In this document: positions 17,603 to 30,700 of the stretch, in pieces
Numbering within the stretch: position 1 is the first letter of the stretch
Layout of the letters: each line of letters starts with the position of its first letter
NCBI RefSeq assembly: GCF_026151205.1
Contig: NC_087080.1
Span: forward strand, 1,125,812 to 1,189,811
Length of the DNA: 64,000 bases
Direction of reading: 5' to 3'
From: Bolinopsis microptera
Taxonomy: Eukaryota; Ctenophora; Tentaculata; Lobata; Bolinopsidae
Program-made: the position numbers and the translations under genes
The notes under the pieces: model-generated
Told to the model about the DNA's origin: nothing
Database searches by the model: none
What the model saw: only the letters and a program-made list of their open reading frames with translations

Positions 17603-18472
17603 CCAACCTGATAGTCTGATGTCCCCAGGTAAACGTAACATGTAAAATTTATTAAACGCAAACTTTTAATTCGATTTGCTAAACACATGTACAGTATTTA
17701 TTCTAAATGCTTATAGGGCATACTGAGCCAGAACTTTGCCACTTACCGACTGCAGCAATATGCAATGTTGACCTTCATAACCAATAACCTGATAAAAATG
17801 TTTATGATTTCAGTTCTAGATCGTAAATGTGCAAAAATGTTTTGTGGTTGTTTGGTGAAACCTTGACGGATGTTACTCGTCTAAATTTCTTCGAAGTTGG
17901 AAGTAGCGCGCGCCCGATGACAAGTGCTACGATATATATATATATATAACTCTAAAACTCTGGTCACAAGAGCAACTGCCTAAACGTGCAGAAGTGAAAA
18001 CAAATAAATAAAATACTAGCAATCCTTTAAATTCGCAATAAATAAGTTCGTTCAATGTCATTATATAATTCTAAAACCACATATATGTGACCAGTAAATA
18101 ATTTAATTGGTCTATAGACTACTGTATAAAATTCTCAATATAAACTTTTAAACAATAATAAATTAATTAAAAAACACACAACAACCTTTGGTGTGTAAGA
18201 ATGATTAAACAGCCTCATTTTGACACAAAATATCTTCATAATATTATAGTATATGCTATAATATTAGAACTGTTAAGTTGAGTTCAGGTAACAGAATTTA
18301 ACTGTAATAGAACCTCTGCTGTGTTATCCACTGTTGAGATGTAGCCATATTTTCGTCCGGTCTAACATTGACCCCGGCTCATGAAATATATGCTTCGTCC
18401 GGTCTAACATTGAACCCGGCTCACTAATCATAGGGATGGTGTAGTTATGGTAGTTGGAATATAATCAACTGT
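17603..18472. other. Gene-free interval with short repeats
   Basis: Contains a TA run at about 17931-17947 and two copies of a roughly 30-bp segment with CTTCGTCCGGTCTAACATTG at 18351-18380 and 18393-18422. The latter may be the 3' tail repeat of the minus-strand LINE that starts at 18473. Confidence 0.45.
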
Positions 18473-19630
18473 TTAAAGTTTTATCTCTATTCGAAGGAAT
18501 TCTTCTGCATCCTTTGTTATTTCCAGTGCTAGATCAAAGAACTCACGAAGTCTGCTCCATGATATCAACATTGAGTTCCCACCATAGCCTTGGTTTTTGA
18601 TGTTGTGGAAAGGGTGTCTTTCAAGAAGCTCACTCATTTTGTTCCTTTTATCTGCTTGTACATCAGGACAGTCGGTAAGCAGGTGAAGTGAATTTTGAGC
18701 CCCTCGCCTACAATCACACAGTGGAGAATCAAATTTACTGCTTTTGAAGCGGTGAAGAAATTCATTCATTATGTTGTTCGGATAGAACAAGCTTAGAAAC
18801 AAGGTTTCAAGTTGCCTTGATGTTTTGGGCGGAAACTTGAGCTTTGTGGCGCTCACTGTAGGTGCCTCTGTATACCCTTCCAGCTGGTACTGGCTGTTTA
18901 TGGACGATTGCCAAAGCTGTTCACTGTAATGTTTCATCACTGATTTACTGTAGCTGCATCCTTTTATTGATAGACTGGTGAGTTTTTCTAGATCATGGTT
19001 ATTTATGATTTTTAGATCCTCATTAGTGAAGTGTTCAGGAAGTATCGAAGATTTCCACAATAGAAACTGAAATACATCTTTTACTTTTCCAGTTAGTGCG
19101 CTGTAACTGTCTGATTTCATTTGGTCATCAATAAGGTGTTTCAGTGGATCCTCTTTATTCGGGAATATATTCAGTTTAAGGATGTGCTTCACTGAGTTCA
19201 CTTTGTTTGATATGTTGAGTGGCAACACACCAAGTATCATTTCAGCTGTAGTTAGTCTTACATTGAACACTGCACCCAAAGCTGCTTTTATAGTCCTATA
19301 CCAAGCGCTTTCAATTTCTTTGATACTTCTATTATTGATCCAGACAGTTCCAGCATAGTGGATCCGTGAATATATGAGAACTTCAATTAGCCTTACAATG
19401 ACATGTTGTCTGAATCCCCAGTTGCGGTTTGTATACTTGCATATTGTAGCCCACCGGCCAGATAGGAATGTTGGTTCTGCACTACTAATAATGGTATAGT
19501 CTTGAAACTTCAGTTCAGTTGCAATCTGCTTACCGTAAGAGTTTTCAGTATTATCACCCCACATCTGGTGTCTTGCATTGTAGTCTCCAAAAGCTATAAC
19601 TCCCTTAGCGTTCAGTTGGGTAGACAACTT
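18473..19630 (-). pseudogene. Host LINE ORF2 distal part: endonuclease C-half joined to RT tail
   Basis: A 384-codon open frame. It starts in the apurinic-type endonuclease at KGVIAFGDYNARHQMWGDN, the GDxNA/H catalytic region of jockey-type elements, up to SSAEPTFLSGR. It then jumps directly to the thumb/tail region (YSRIHYAGTVWINNRS..., TTAEMILGVLPL) and ends with a Cys-His cluster CDCRRGAQNSLHLLTDC typical of the region after the reverse transcriptase. The catalytic RT motifs are absent, so an internal deletion of several hundred codons fused the two parts. It cannot retrotranspose by itself. Confidence 0.75.
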
Positions 19631-19637
19631 CTTTCAA

Positions 19638-21665
19638 TGAAACTAATAAATCAATGAAACTAATAAATCAATGTTTTAGCTCATTTTACAAAGTCAAATA
19701 TTTAAAACAATTAAAATTGTATAGTGCTCAATTTGTAAATGACTAGTTGATCTTTGCTATTGGAAGTGTGTCAAGGACTGGCAGCTAGCGGGGCAAGGAA
19801 TGCACGGGCTTAGGGGCTTTTGTGCACACCAGAACACTAGCTCGGTAGATTTTTGGAAACTAGAAGGACTGAAAACTAAAATTGTTTTTGATGTAGGCTG
19901 AGGCATGTTTTTGAGAGGGACGGTATAATAGCTTGTGGTAACAACTGGCCTTTACTTTAATAGGATGAAGTTTTAGTTTTAGGACAGGAAGAAGGCATTA
20001 AGAAGATTTGCTCTTTGTTTACAAGGCAGAATATAAGCAATGTTGGTTATAATATGTATCAATATCTAGATCTTCGTTTATCAATTTTCACTAAATGGGT
20101 TTAAAATTTTAATAGGGAGGGAAATTCATCAACTTTATTAAGTACCTTTCAAAAATAAATCTTATATCAATGTAATATATTAAAAATCATAATCCTAAGT
20201 CTAATAATAAATCTGTTAAAAACACTTTCTCACTACACTGCGCTCACACACGTTAGTAAGACAAAGGAAAATGCACACCCAGCTAATTTTCAATTTCAAG
20301 ATAATCATTTTGGATGTGTGGACCCTAGGGTAGACTTAATGTCAAAATTTAGATTAGAGCATTCGAAATCTTTGTTTGTCCAATCAAGATCAGCATGGTT
20401 ATGCTGGTTGACGAGCAGTGATTGCTTCATCCTAGACTTCAGGCAGGCCACACTTAGACAGTAGTCACGTATACCAAGCTTAGGCACAATTACGTTCCAA
20501 ATACGAGTCGTTCTGCTATTGAAGTTGTCAGGGGGGTCTGCTTGGCTTAGTATAAGGGTGGGTTTCCTACTTGAGCAGGTGAAATTTTCATGGAGGGAAA
20601 TCGGAGCACGGAATTTCATGATTTTATAGAGCTCAAGGAAACAATGGTAAGTGTACAGGTTTTGGACGGCAAGTATTCCGTGTTCCTTGAACAAAGGTTT
20701 CGTGTGCTCTTTCAAGAAAAATTTTTTGTTCAGATTTTGGTTGCCAAACGGTCGAGCACGAGCACAGGTCTTAAATTTATCTAGGTATGCCTCCCTGTCG
20801 CCAAACAGTACCCTGAGACAATATTTTTGTGCTTTGAATACAGAACTTATACGAGTTTTGGCTGCCCCACCCCAAACCGTGATACAATAGGAGAGGTGTG
20901 ATTCAAATAGAGTGTAATACAACTGGCGGTGTAAGAAATCTGGGAGGGAGCAGCGTAGGCGGCAGAGAGTTGATGTTGCATGGCTGAGAGAACGCCTAAG
21001 TGATTTTATATGTTCTTCCCAGGTTAGCTTTTCATCGATGACGACTCCCAGAAACTTAGCAGATGCAACTTGTTTTATTGGAAAGTTATCAATGGTTAGA
21101 GTATATTCAGAATTATTGTCAGTCTGGGAGGACGATGCTGGTTTAAAGTGAATGAAACAGCATTTAGACAAGTTGACATGGAGTTTGTTTGCTCGCATGT
21201 AGGAATATAAACTAGCTAAAAGAGAATTACCACGCATATATGCCTCCTTTTTAGATTTCCCAGTCACAAATATATTGGTGTCATCAGCGAAGGTGACAAA
21301 TGATCCCAAACTGGAGCTGTTGGCGATATCATTAATATATAGGAGAAATAAGAGAGGTCCAAGAATCGAACCCTGAGGGACTCCAAACTGTATTTTCAAG
21401 GCGTCAGATTTCTCACCAACAACTTCAGTATATTGTGATCTATTTGTTAAGTAACTTTTTATAAGATCATTTGCCACCCCACGTATCCCATAGCCCTGTA
21501 ATTTGACAAGTAATGTACCATGATCTATTGTATCAAAAGCTTTGCTAAGGTCTATGAATATGCCTAAGACATGATGCTTAAGTTTTAGAGATTCAGTTAT
21601 AAGGTTTACTGAGTGATTAACTGCATGTGAAGTAGAGTGTGACTGCCTGAAGCCAAATCTTTGCA
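19638..21665 (-). mobile_element. Nested 5'-truncated LINE with 7-bp target-site duplication
   Basis: The plus-strand heptamer CTTTCAA flanks the insert at 19631-19637 and 21666-21672. The inserted DNA starts within a reverse transcriptase (QRFGFRQSHSTSHAVNHSV). Visible RT motifs are IDLSKAFDTIDH (motif A), GVPQGSILGPLLFLLYINDI (motif B) and FADDTNIF (catalytic YADD-type box). The frame runs to 20305 (about 450 codons), followed by a 3' region of about 670 bp ending in two copies of a 17-bp unit (AATGAAACTAATAAATC on plus). Truncated 5' end, intact RT frame and short tail repeats fit the CR1/L2 group. The frame is undamaged, so the insertion looks recent. Confidence 0.85.
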
Positions 21666-21672
21666 CTTTCAA

Positions 21673-22120
21673 GCATAGCCAGTAAGTCCTTCACAGCATC
21701 TTTATAGTTGAGCTTTAGATAAACTGAGCCTACAATGAATCTGAATGCCTTCCCGGTAACAATGCTCCAAGCTGAGTCAATGTTTTTAGATTGTTTTGAT
21801 ATTTCAACTAATGGTGTTATGCAAAGTTTTCGTGTGTTGACATATATCATTGCACCTCTGTTAGCTGATGAATTGCAATCTGTTACATAATTCATGTACT
21901 TGAGATCTAGGTTGCGTTCATCAGAAGTGTACGATTCCTGGACAGCTAATATATCTATACTACTGTCATAACAATACTTGTCTAGTGCAAAGCGACTCCT
22001 GTCAGACATCCCACAGATGTTTATAGAACATAAATTATAACCAAATTTAGTAGATAGTGTGGATCCATTGTGTTGAAGTGTAGCATTAGAATCCATATTG
22101 TGATCTTTGTTTGATTTCAT
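21673..22120 (-). pseudogene. Host LINE ORF2 start: endonuclease N-half
   Basis: Reads SINICGMSDRSRFALDKY, DILAVQESYTSDERNL, RGAMIYVNTRK and SVYLKLNYKDAVKDLLAMLE, the N-terminal half of an exonuclease-endonuclease-phosphatase domain, with the catalytic Glu in QES. It overlaps the end of ORF1 by 35 bases. The domain is cut at 21672 by the nested LINE and resumes at about 19630. Confidence 0.8.
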
Positions 22121-22958
22121 CCAGTTTCTGCTTCATCACTTCACAGGATTTGTCCCCAGTAATATGCCCATCCTTTTTGCAGTGAACACATTTCTTTGAC
22201 GAGTTTTCACATACATTAGTTTCATGTCCTTTATCACCACACTTTCCACATTGGCTAGTTTCACTGCGGCAGCGTCTTGCTATGTGTCCAAATACTTGGC
22301 ATCTATTGCATTTTATTACTCTTGGAACCGGTTTAAACTCCTCAACTATGAATCTTTGTTCAATGATCTTAATTCTATTTGACATAACCTCCAAGAGATG
22401 ATTTCTGGAATTGAATGTCATCTTAATGGTTCCGCCAAAGTTTCCATTTCTTTTGAAGAAGTCTACATCGGATACTTCATATTTATCCATGATCGATTTC
22501 TTGATATCCTCCTCTGATGCATCAAGATAAACATGTTTTACAATCCCACTTGTGTGCAAAGAATCAGGTGACACGACCCCTTCATTACCACCAAACAGAT
22601 CTCTTTTCCAATTATCTGACACCGTTTTAGTTTCCCCTGGATTATCAAGTTCAATCTTGAAGGAACCCCCAGCAGTTACCCTGCAGTTCCTGATAATAAC
22701 ACCTGGGTATTCTTTATTGAATGCCTTTCTTATACCTTTACTGTCTCTGATGTCAACAGACATAGGTTTACGTACCAACAAAGTTCTCTTGTTTCTTTCC
22801 TCTGTTTCTTCAACCTTAACAGCTTTGTTTTGTGTGGAGAGTTGTTTAACGAGTTGGTCTGCAGCCTTGTTAATATTCAGCTTATTACCAGTAAGAGCAG
22901 AAGAGTAGCTTTTTAAAAGTGCTACGAAGTAGCGCACGCCGGGCCAGACCATTAACAA
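22086..22958 (-). CDS. LINE ORF1 protein with three CCHC zinc knuckles
   Basis: About 290 codons. The C-terminal third has three knuckles: CNRCQVFGHIARRC, CGKCGDKGHETNVC and CVHCKKDGHITGDKSC. This is the nucleic-acid-binding gag-like ORF1 of jockey-type LINEs, which packages the element RNA. The middle part (about residues 135-215) resembles an RNA-recognition fold (HVYLDASEEDIKKSIMDKY). The frame is open, unlike ORF2 of the same element. The true start is uncertain because the frame extends to the first Met without a clear leader. Confidence 0.8.
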   Translation of the reverse strand: MLMVWPGVRYFVALLKSYSSALTGNKLNINKAADQLVKQLSTQNKAVKVEETEERNKRTLLVRKPMSVDIRDSKGIRKAFNKEYPGVIIRNCRVTAGGSFKIELDNPGETKTVSDNWKRDLFGGNEGVVSPDSLHTSGIVKHVYLDASEEDIKKSIMDKYEVSDVDFFKRNGNFGGTIKMTFNSRNHLLEVMSNRIKIIEQRFIVEEFKPVPRVIKCNRCQVFGHIARRCRSETSQCGKCGDKGHETNVCENSSKKCVHCKKDGHITGDKSCEVMKQKLDEIKQRSQYGF

Positions 22959-24100
22959 TGGTCAAGCGAAACCCTGTACTGCCATATATTATTTTTTGCA
23001 ATGTTGAAAGCACATAAAATGTGTTGTTACAACTTTAATACTTTCATTATTACAATAACTAGCATGTAGCTGGAACCAGTCTAAAAAGCAACGATATTTA
23101 TTTATTTTTCGATTTTGACATCCTTATTATATATTTCTTATTCTTTTACATATTTGGTCAATTTTTCATTTCTTCATATTGGTCAAAAGGCCATAAAAGC
23201 AGCCAAAAAGGATACATGTAATTATATTATTGAATTCAGGAGAAAGAGGGATAAAAAGCAGTAGCGCTGTTAAAATATCAGAACTAGATATAAATTTAGA
23301 GCCAACAAATTGAACTGGCTACTTTTACTACTTAAAGGGTTTTTGTAAAATTTACTAAGATTTTTTATTGAATTTCATATTGAATTTTTACATAGGGTCA
23401 ATGCTATATTACGTGTATATTGTTTGAATTTTTTATTATTGAATACATAATAGTTGTAATCCTGAAGATAATTTAAGTGTATGAAAAGCGATCTATGGAC
23501 TGCACTTGTCATAGTTCCATGTATTAGCCATCTTTGCCTTAGCTTTACTCAACTGTCATTAATCCCATCACTAAAAACAGTCAATCCAGTATGGATTCGT
23601 ATTTATAGATGAGGCTGCATCCCATCCTTTAAGCTAAATGCTTGCCAATCTAAATTCAATCTTTGGTTTATTGTTGATGAGTACACCAGAATCGGACATA
23701 AACGCTTTCCTATTACTGTCCTTCATTTAGGCTTGAATTTTTACATTTGATAATGTTGCATGACGTATAATGCAGATGTTATCCCTGTCGTTTACACATT
23801 GTCCTGGACTTTGATTTTCTGTATCGATTATTAGTTTCATCAATTAAGGCTCCGACTTCATCATATTATTTTTAGTTCAGATAAGTTGTTCTTAAATTCA
23901 GTTAAACAAAATTTTGAAGGAAATGCATGGATGATCAGCAGAGCCAAAGTTTCAAAGTAAAGCTACTGTATCTAATTAAAAACTTGCTATAAAGTACTTT
24001 TTATATCAGTGCTGTAATCATTCCTCTGGCCTAATTTGCCTCATAGACTCTATGCGAATTAAATTAGGTTACGATAAATACATTTATATTATTTTCGACT
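22959..24100. other. Gene-free AT-rich interval
   Basis: No open frame, RNA gene or repeat is recognised between the LINE and the large 37-bp array. It may include the 5' leader of the LINE. Confidence 0.5.
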
Positions 24101-27100
24101 CAGAGTTTAGTTAACACACCACCTCCAGCATGTATCTTAGAGTTTAGTTAACACCACCACCTCCAGCATGTATCTTAGAGTTTAGTTAACACACCACCTC
24201 CAGCATGTATCTTAGAGTTTAGTTAACACACCACCTCCAGCATGTATCTTATAGTTTAGTTAACACACCACCTCCAGCATGTATCTTATAGTTTAGTTAA
24301 CACACCACCTCCAGCATGTATCTTAGAGTTTAGTTAACACACCACCTCCAGCATGTATCTTAGAGTTTAGTTAACACACCACCTCCAGCATGTATCTTAT
24401 AGTTTAGTTAACACACCACCTCCAGCATGTATCTTAGAGTTTAGTTAACACACCACCTCCAGCATGTATCTTATAGTTTAGTTAACACACCACCTCCAGC
24501 ATGTATCTTAGAGTTTAGTTAACACACCACCTCCAGCATGTATCTTAGAGTTTAGTTAACACACCACCTCCAGCATGTATCTTAGAGTTTAGTTAACACA
24601 CCACCTCCAGCATGTATCTTATAGTTTAGTTAACACACCACCTCCAGCATGTATCTTATAGTTTAGTTAACACACCACCTCCAGCATGTATCTTATAGTT
24701 TAGTTAACATACCACCTCCAGCATGTATCTTAGAGTTTAGTTAACATACCACCTCCAGCATGTATCTTAGAGTTTAGTTAACACACTACCTCCAGCATGT
24801 ATCTTAGAGTTTAGTTAACACACCACCTCCAGCATGTATCTTAGAGTTTAGTTAACACACCACCTCCAGCATGTATCTTAGAGTTTAGTTAAAACACCAC
24901 CTCCAGCATGTATCTTAGAGTTTAGTTAACACACCACCTCCAGCATGTATCTTAGAGTTTAGTTAACACACCACCTCCAGCATGTATCTTAGAGTTTAGT
25001 TAACACACCACCTCCAGCATGTATCTTAGAGTTTAGTTAACACACCACCTCCAGCATGTATCTTAGAGTTTAGTTAACACACCACCTCCAGCATGTATCT
25101 TAGAGTTTAGTTAACACACCACCTCCAGCATGTATCTTAGAGTTTAGTTAACACACCACCTCCAGCATGTATCTTATAGTTTAGTTAACACACCACCTGC
25201 AGCATGTATCTTAGAGTTTAGTTAACACACCACCTCCAGCATGTATCTTAGAGTTTAGTTAACACACCACCTCCAGCATGTATCTTAGAGTTTAGTTAAC
25301 ACACCACCTCCAGCATGTATCTTAGAGTTTAGTTAACACACCACCTCCAGCATGTATCTTAGAGTTTAGTTAACACACCACCTCCAGCATGTATCTTAGA
25401 GTTTAGTTAACACACCACCTCCAGCATGTATCTTATAGTTTAGTTAACACACCACCTGCAGCATGTATCTTATAGTTTAGTTAACACACCACCTCCAGCA
25501 TGTATCTTAGAGTTTAGTTAACACACCACCTCCAGCATGTATCTTATAGTTTAGTTAACACACCACCTGCAGCATGTATCTTAGAGTTTAGTTAACACAC
25601 CACCTCCAGCATGTATCTTAGAGTTTAGTTAACACACCACCTCCAGCATGTATCTTAGAGTTTAGTTAACACACCACCTCCAGCATGTATCTTATAGTTT
25701 AGTTAACACACCACCTCCAGCATGTATATTAGAGTTTAGTTAACACACCACCTCCAGCATGTATCTTAGAGTTTAGTTAACACACCACCTCCAGCATGTA
25801 TCTTAGAGTTTAGTTAACACACCACCTCCAGCATGTATCTTAGAGTTTAGTTAACACTGCACCACCACCTCCAGCATGTATCTTAGAGTTTAGTTAACAC
25901 ACCACCTCCAGCATGTATCTTAGAGTTTAGTTAACACACCACCTCCAGCATGTATCTTAGAGTTTAGTTAACACACCACCTCCAGCATGTATCTTAGAGT
26001 TTAGTTAACACGCCACCTCCAGCATGTATCTTAGAGTTTAGTTAACACGCCACCTCCAGCATGTATCTTAGAGTTTAGTTAACACACCACCTCCAGCATG
26101 TATCTTAGAGTTTAGTTAACACACCACCTCCAGCATGTATCTTAGAGTTTAGTTAACACACCACCTCCAGCATGTATCTTAGAGTTTAGTTAACACACTA
26201 CCTCCAGCATGTATCTTATAGTTTAGTTAACACACCACCTCCAGCATGTATCTTAGAGTTTAGTTAACACACCACCTCCAGCATGTATCTTAGAGTTTAG
26301 TTAACACACCACCTCCAGCATGTATCTTAGAGTTTAGTTAACACACCACATCCAGCATGTATCTTATAGTTTAGTTAACACACCACCTCCAGCATGTATA
26401 TTAGAGTTTAGTTAACACACCACCTCCAGCATGTATCTTATAGTTTAGTTAACACACCACCTCCAGCATGTATCTTAGAGTTTAGTTAACACACCACCTC
26501 CAGCATGTATCTTATAGTTTAGTTAACACACCACCTCCAGCATGTATCTTACAGTTTAGTTAACACACCACCTCCAGCATGTATCTCAGAGTTTAGTTAA
26601 CACACCACCTCCAGCATGTATCTTAGAGTTTAGTTAACACACCACCTCCAGCATGTATCTTAGAGTTTAGTTAACACACCACCTCCAGCATGTATCTTAG
26701 AGTTTAGTTAACACACAACCTCCAGCATGTATCTTAGAGTTTAGTTAACACACCACATCCAGCATGTATCTTATAGTTTAGTTAACACACCACCTCCAGC
26801 ATGTATCTTAGAGTTTAGTTAACACACCACCTCCAGCATGTATCTTAGAGTTTAGTTAACACACCACCTCCAGCATGTATCTTATAGTTTAGTTAACACA
26901 CCACCTCCAGCATGTATCTTAGAGTTTAGTTAACACACCACCTCCAGCATGTATCTTAGAGTTTAGTTAACACACCACCTCCAGCATGTATCTTAGAGTT
27001 TAGTTAACACACCACCTCCAGCATGTATCTTATAGTTTAGTTAACACACCACCTCCAGCATGTATCTTATAGTTTAGTTAACACACCACCTCCAGCATGT

Positions 27101-27725
27101 ATCTTAGAGTTTAGTTAACACACCACCTCCAGCATGTATCTTAGAGTTTAGTTAACACACCACCTCTAGCATGTATCTTAGAGTTTAGTTAACACACCAC
27201 CTCCAGCATGTATCTTATAGTTTAGTTAACACACCACCTCCAGCATGTATCTTATAGTTTAGTTAACACACCACCTCCAGCATGTATTTTATAGTTTAGT
27301 TAACACACCACCTCCAGCATGTATCTTAGAGTTTAGTTAACACACAACCTCCAGCATGTATCTTATAGTTTAGTTAACACACCACCTCCAGCATGTATCT
27401 TAGAGTTTAGTTAACACACCACCTCCAGCATGTATCTTATAGTTTAGTTAACACACCACCTCCAGCATGTATATTAGAGTTTAGTTAACACACCACCTCC
27501 AGCATGTATCTTAGAGTTTAGTTAACACACCACCTCCAGCATGTATCTTAGAGTTTAGTTAACACACCACCTCCAGCATGTATCTTATAGTTTAGTTAAC
27601 ACACCACCTCCAGCATGTATCTTTGAGTTTAGTTAACACACCACCTCCAGCATGTATATTAGAGTTTAGTTAACACACCACCTCCAGCATGTATCTTATA
27701 GTTTAGTTAACACACCACCTCCAGC
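24101..27725. repeat. 37-bp minisatellite, about 98 copies, ending at a coding exon
   Basis: Unit CACACCACCTCCAGCATGTA followed by TCTTAGAGTTTAGTTAA, with G/T variants (TTAGAG/TTATAG) scattered. The last unit runs into the first coding exon of the next gene: CACCTCCAG|CATGGCAAG against CACCTCCAG|CATGTATC in the repeat. Each unit thus carries a pyrimidine-rich acceptor-like CCTCCAG and the start-codon context. Confidence 0.97.
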
Positions 27726-30700
27726 ATGGCAAGTACAGATATGATGAACCACAATGAACCACACTCAGCAGAACCTCATGTAAAATACAACAACTTTGTT
27801 AACACAGAAGATTCACCTGGTCCAAGTGGTAAAGGCCCTCTCAGTAAACTCAAAAAGTAAGTTTTATAGCTTGAAAACAAATTGATAACTGTGAAACCTT
27901 TTAACAAACCAAACTAGTTAATTATAGTTTAATTATCCTAAAAAAGATCTCCTATTGTTAAATCGCAAAGACTTTTTAAACATTACTAAAGAATCTACTA
28001 AATATTTCATTCTATGTAATTTAAAAAGAAATTTTTCGTAAATATAAGCCTTGAAATTCATTTGTTATTGTAATTTTCTAAAACAATAGATTCAGTTGTG
28101 ACGTAGGCGGAAGTTCAAGCGGAGGATTAGACACAGAGCAGCCCTGCAGCAGCAAGTCAGGCCTTGAAAACAGTCCAACATCAAGCGAGGACTTTGAGAT
28201 GTCCCAATTCAATGTAAGCAAGCTTCATACAGTACGTCCAATCTCTGTTATCTCAAATTGATGTATCACATTATATCTGTCATTTAGTCTGCAATACTGT
28301 TCCAGGAAGTGCAGGAGATCACTGAGAAGAGTCAGCAGATCTGCAGTGTCATCTCACAGATCAGGGACACTTTCCACACTCTCTTCAACCAACCAACTCA
28401 CATCGTCCCACTGCGGCAGAACAAACGGTCTAAACATTCGGTGGTCATGAAACATCACAAGATGAATATTGGAACTAAGATTAAGTTTGAGTTGTACGGA
28501 GAACAGTGCATCAACTGGCTGAAGTACACCATCAAGCTGATAAAGGTTTTATTCTCAACAAGTTTAATAATAGTTTTCTGCTGGGATTGTACTATAGCGT
28601 GCATATATTTATATAGTATATAAAGAATACATAAATTCTCGAACAAAGTTTTTTACATAAAATTCAGGTTATCTTCATCATTGCATATTATAAATCTTTA
28701 AAAGACTATTCTTTACATCAAGCAAGAATCAATAAAATATCTTTCAAGCTGAAAAGAACATTGTCTTCAAAAATGTGAGAATAACTCGAGCACCACGTTG
28801 ACAATGTTATGGTGTTGTACAGTAAAACCCAGAATTATCGCAATCCCCGATTTACTGCTGCTGGTTCCTTTCCCCAAATTTCGTGGTATAATCGGGGTTT
28901 CACTGTACATAAGAGATAATTATAAAGGCTCTTTTTTCTCAGAATTTCTACGACGCTTGGATACCGAAGGCTCAGCAGAATGTGATAGATCTGAAACAGA
29001 CTGCCACCACTCTTGAGAAGTCTGACGAACACATTTCTCAGCTTCTTTATGTTAAAGATTCCCAGGTAATCAGCAAGTGAAACACTCCTGGAAATATAAC
29101 TGACTTATATTATGTGTCCACCAAAATTAATTATTACGATATAAACCACTCGCAGGACCTTTTTTCAACGAGATAATTTATAGAAATTTCTAATAATATT
29201 GTCTCATAAAAATTTCACTGTCGGCACAATTGATTAAACGCAACATGGGTTTGTTAAAATCTGGTTTCGAATATTGAAGCCCAGTTTATAGTTACCAGCT
29301 CTGAATAATCTATTGGATAAATTTAACATTATATTAGCTTCCATTAAAATCTACACACAACAACAATTACAAACACGCACGGTAAGTGACATTTACAGTT
29401 CGGCGGATAATGAAACTGTTATGTCAGATCATGGGTTAGTGTTGTCTCTAATCCTACCTTACATCAGATCATGGGTGACTGGGACTCAGGGGAAACTGTG
29501 TTCCTCCAACACGCCGTCAGTGATCTCAGCACTTATATTCTCACTCTCAAGACATACAGGTGATACTAATAGTAATAGTAGTAATAGTAGTGACACGTGA
29601 CCACGTAACACGTGGTCCTCTCATTACCTGCAAATCTTATTTTAGAGTAGTCGTATTATCCTTTTCTAATGATGATTTGACGGAGGAGTATATATTGCAA
29701 AAAATACCCTCTACAAACAATGATTTTAGCCATATCAGTAGTATTTGTAATTGTGTTCTGCAGAAATGATGATTAACAGTATAGAATATTGAATATTCAG
29801 TTTGCTTCATTGAGTCACGCACACACCAGGAGGGTAATAATAAGGGTTTCTGCAGGAAAAGCTGCATAACCATTAACCAAGGTAACCACGCGACGGTAAC
29901 CAAGGTAACCATGAAGGTAACCCAGGTAACTTAGGTAACCAATGCAATGTAACCAAGGTAACCCAGGTAAACAAGGTAACCATGAAGGTAACCCAGGTAA
30001 CTTAGGTAACCAATGTAACCAAGGTAACCCAGATAAACAAGGTAACCATGAAGGTAACCCAGGTAACTTAGGTAACAAATGTAACCAAGGTAACCCAGGT
30101 AAACAAGGTAACCATGAAGGTAACCCAGGTAACTTAGGTAACCAATGTAACCAAGGTAACCCAGGTAAACAAGGTAACCATGAAGGTAACCTAGGTAACC
30201 AAGGTAACTGAGGTAACCTAGGTAACCTAGGTATTAGGTATCCAAGGTAACCAAGGTAACCTAGGTAACCTAGGTAACCAAGGCCAGGTAACCCAGGTAA
30301 CCAAGGTAACCACTAACCAGGTAACCAAAGTAACTGAGGTAGCCAGGATTAATAATCCAGTGTTACTGCAGGCTAAAGGAGAAGCTGCATCAGGAGTACA
30401 CAATCATTGAGCAGAACATCTACGCTCTTCTTGAGTCGCTCAACTCTACCCTCGCTGTGCTGAAACGGTAAGGAGATAAGAGGAGAATGGAGATAGTATC
30501 ACTGAAATTAAACCGTATCTTTGATTTTTTAAATGTGTAATTCATCACTCTGTCCCTCCGCAATCATCTGAGGCGTCAACTTAGTCTGGCTACAATAAGC
30601 AGTGAAGCTGGTGTAATGATACGTAACTATTACTAAAGTAACGAGTTGTACATAATATTATGTAGTAGCTGCTTCATGTTGAGTCATTCAAATTATGTAA

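Larger units (their letters stand above)
18473..22958 (-). mobile_element. Jockey-type LINE, deleted, and split by a second LINE
   Basis: On the minus strand the host element reads ORF1 (22958-22086), the endonuclease N-half (22120-21673), then after a nested insertion (21665-19638) the endonuclease C-half and the distal reverse-transcriptase tail (19637-18473). The reverse-transcriptase core of the host is missing. The endonuclease halves match either side of the GDYNA motif of one protein, which is the evidence that they were once contiguous. Confidence 0.75.

Noticed and set aside
17116..17688. Short overlapping frames of 63-92 residues around the duplicated module
   Set aside because: The frames are not conserved between the two module copies, and codon content follows the local GC hairpins.
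24101..27725. Regular 37-bp array resembling a CRISPR
   Set aside because: There are no unique spacers between repeats, the units are contiguous, and the DNA is eukaryotic; it is a minisatellite.
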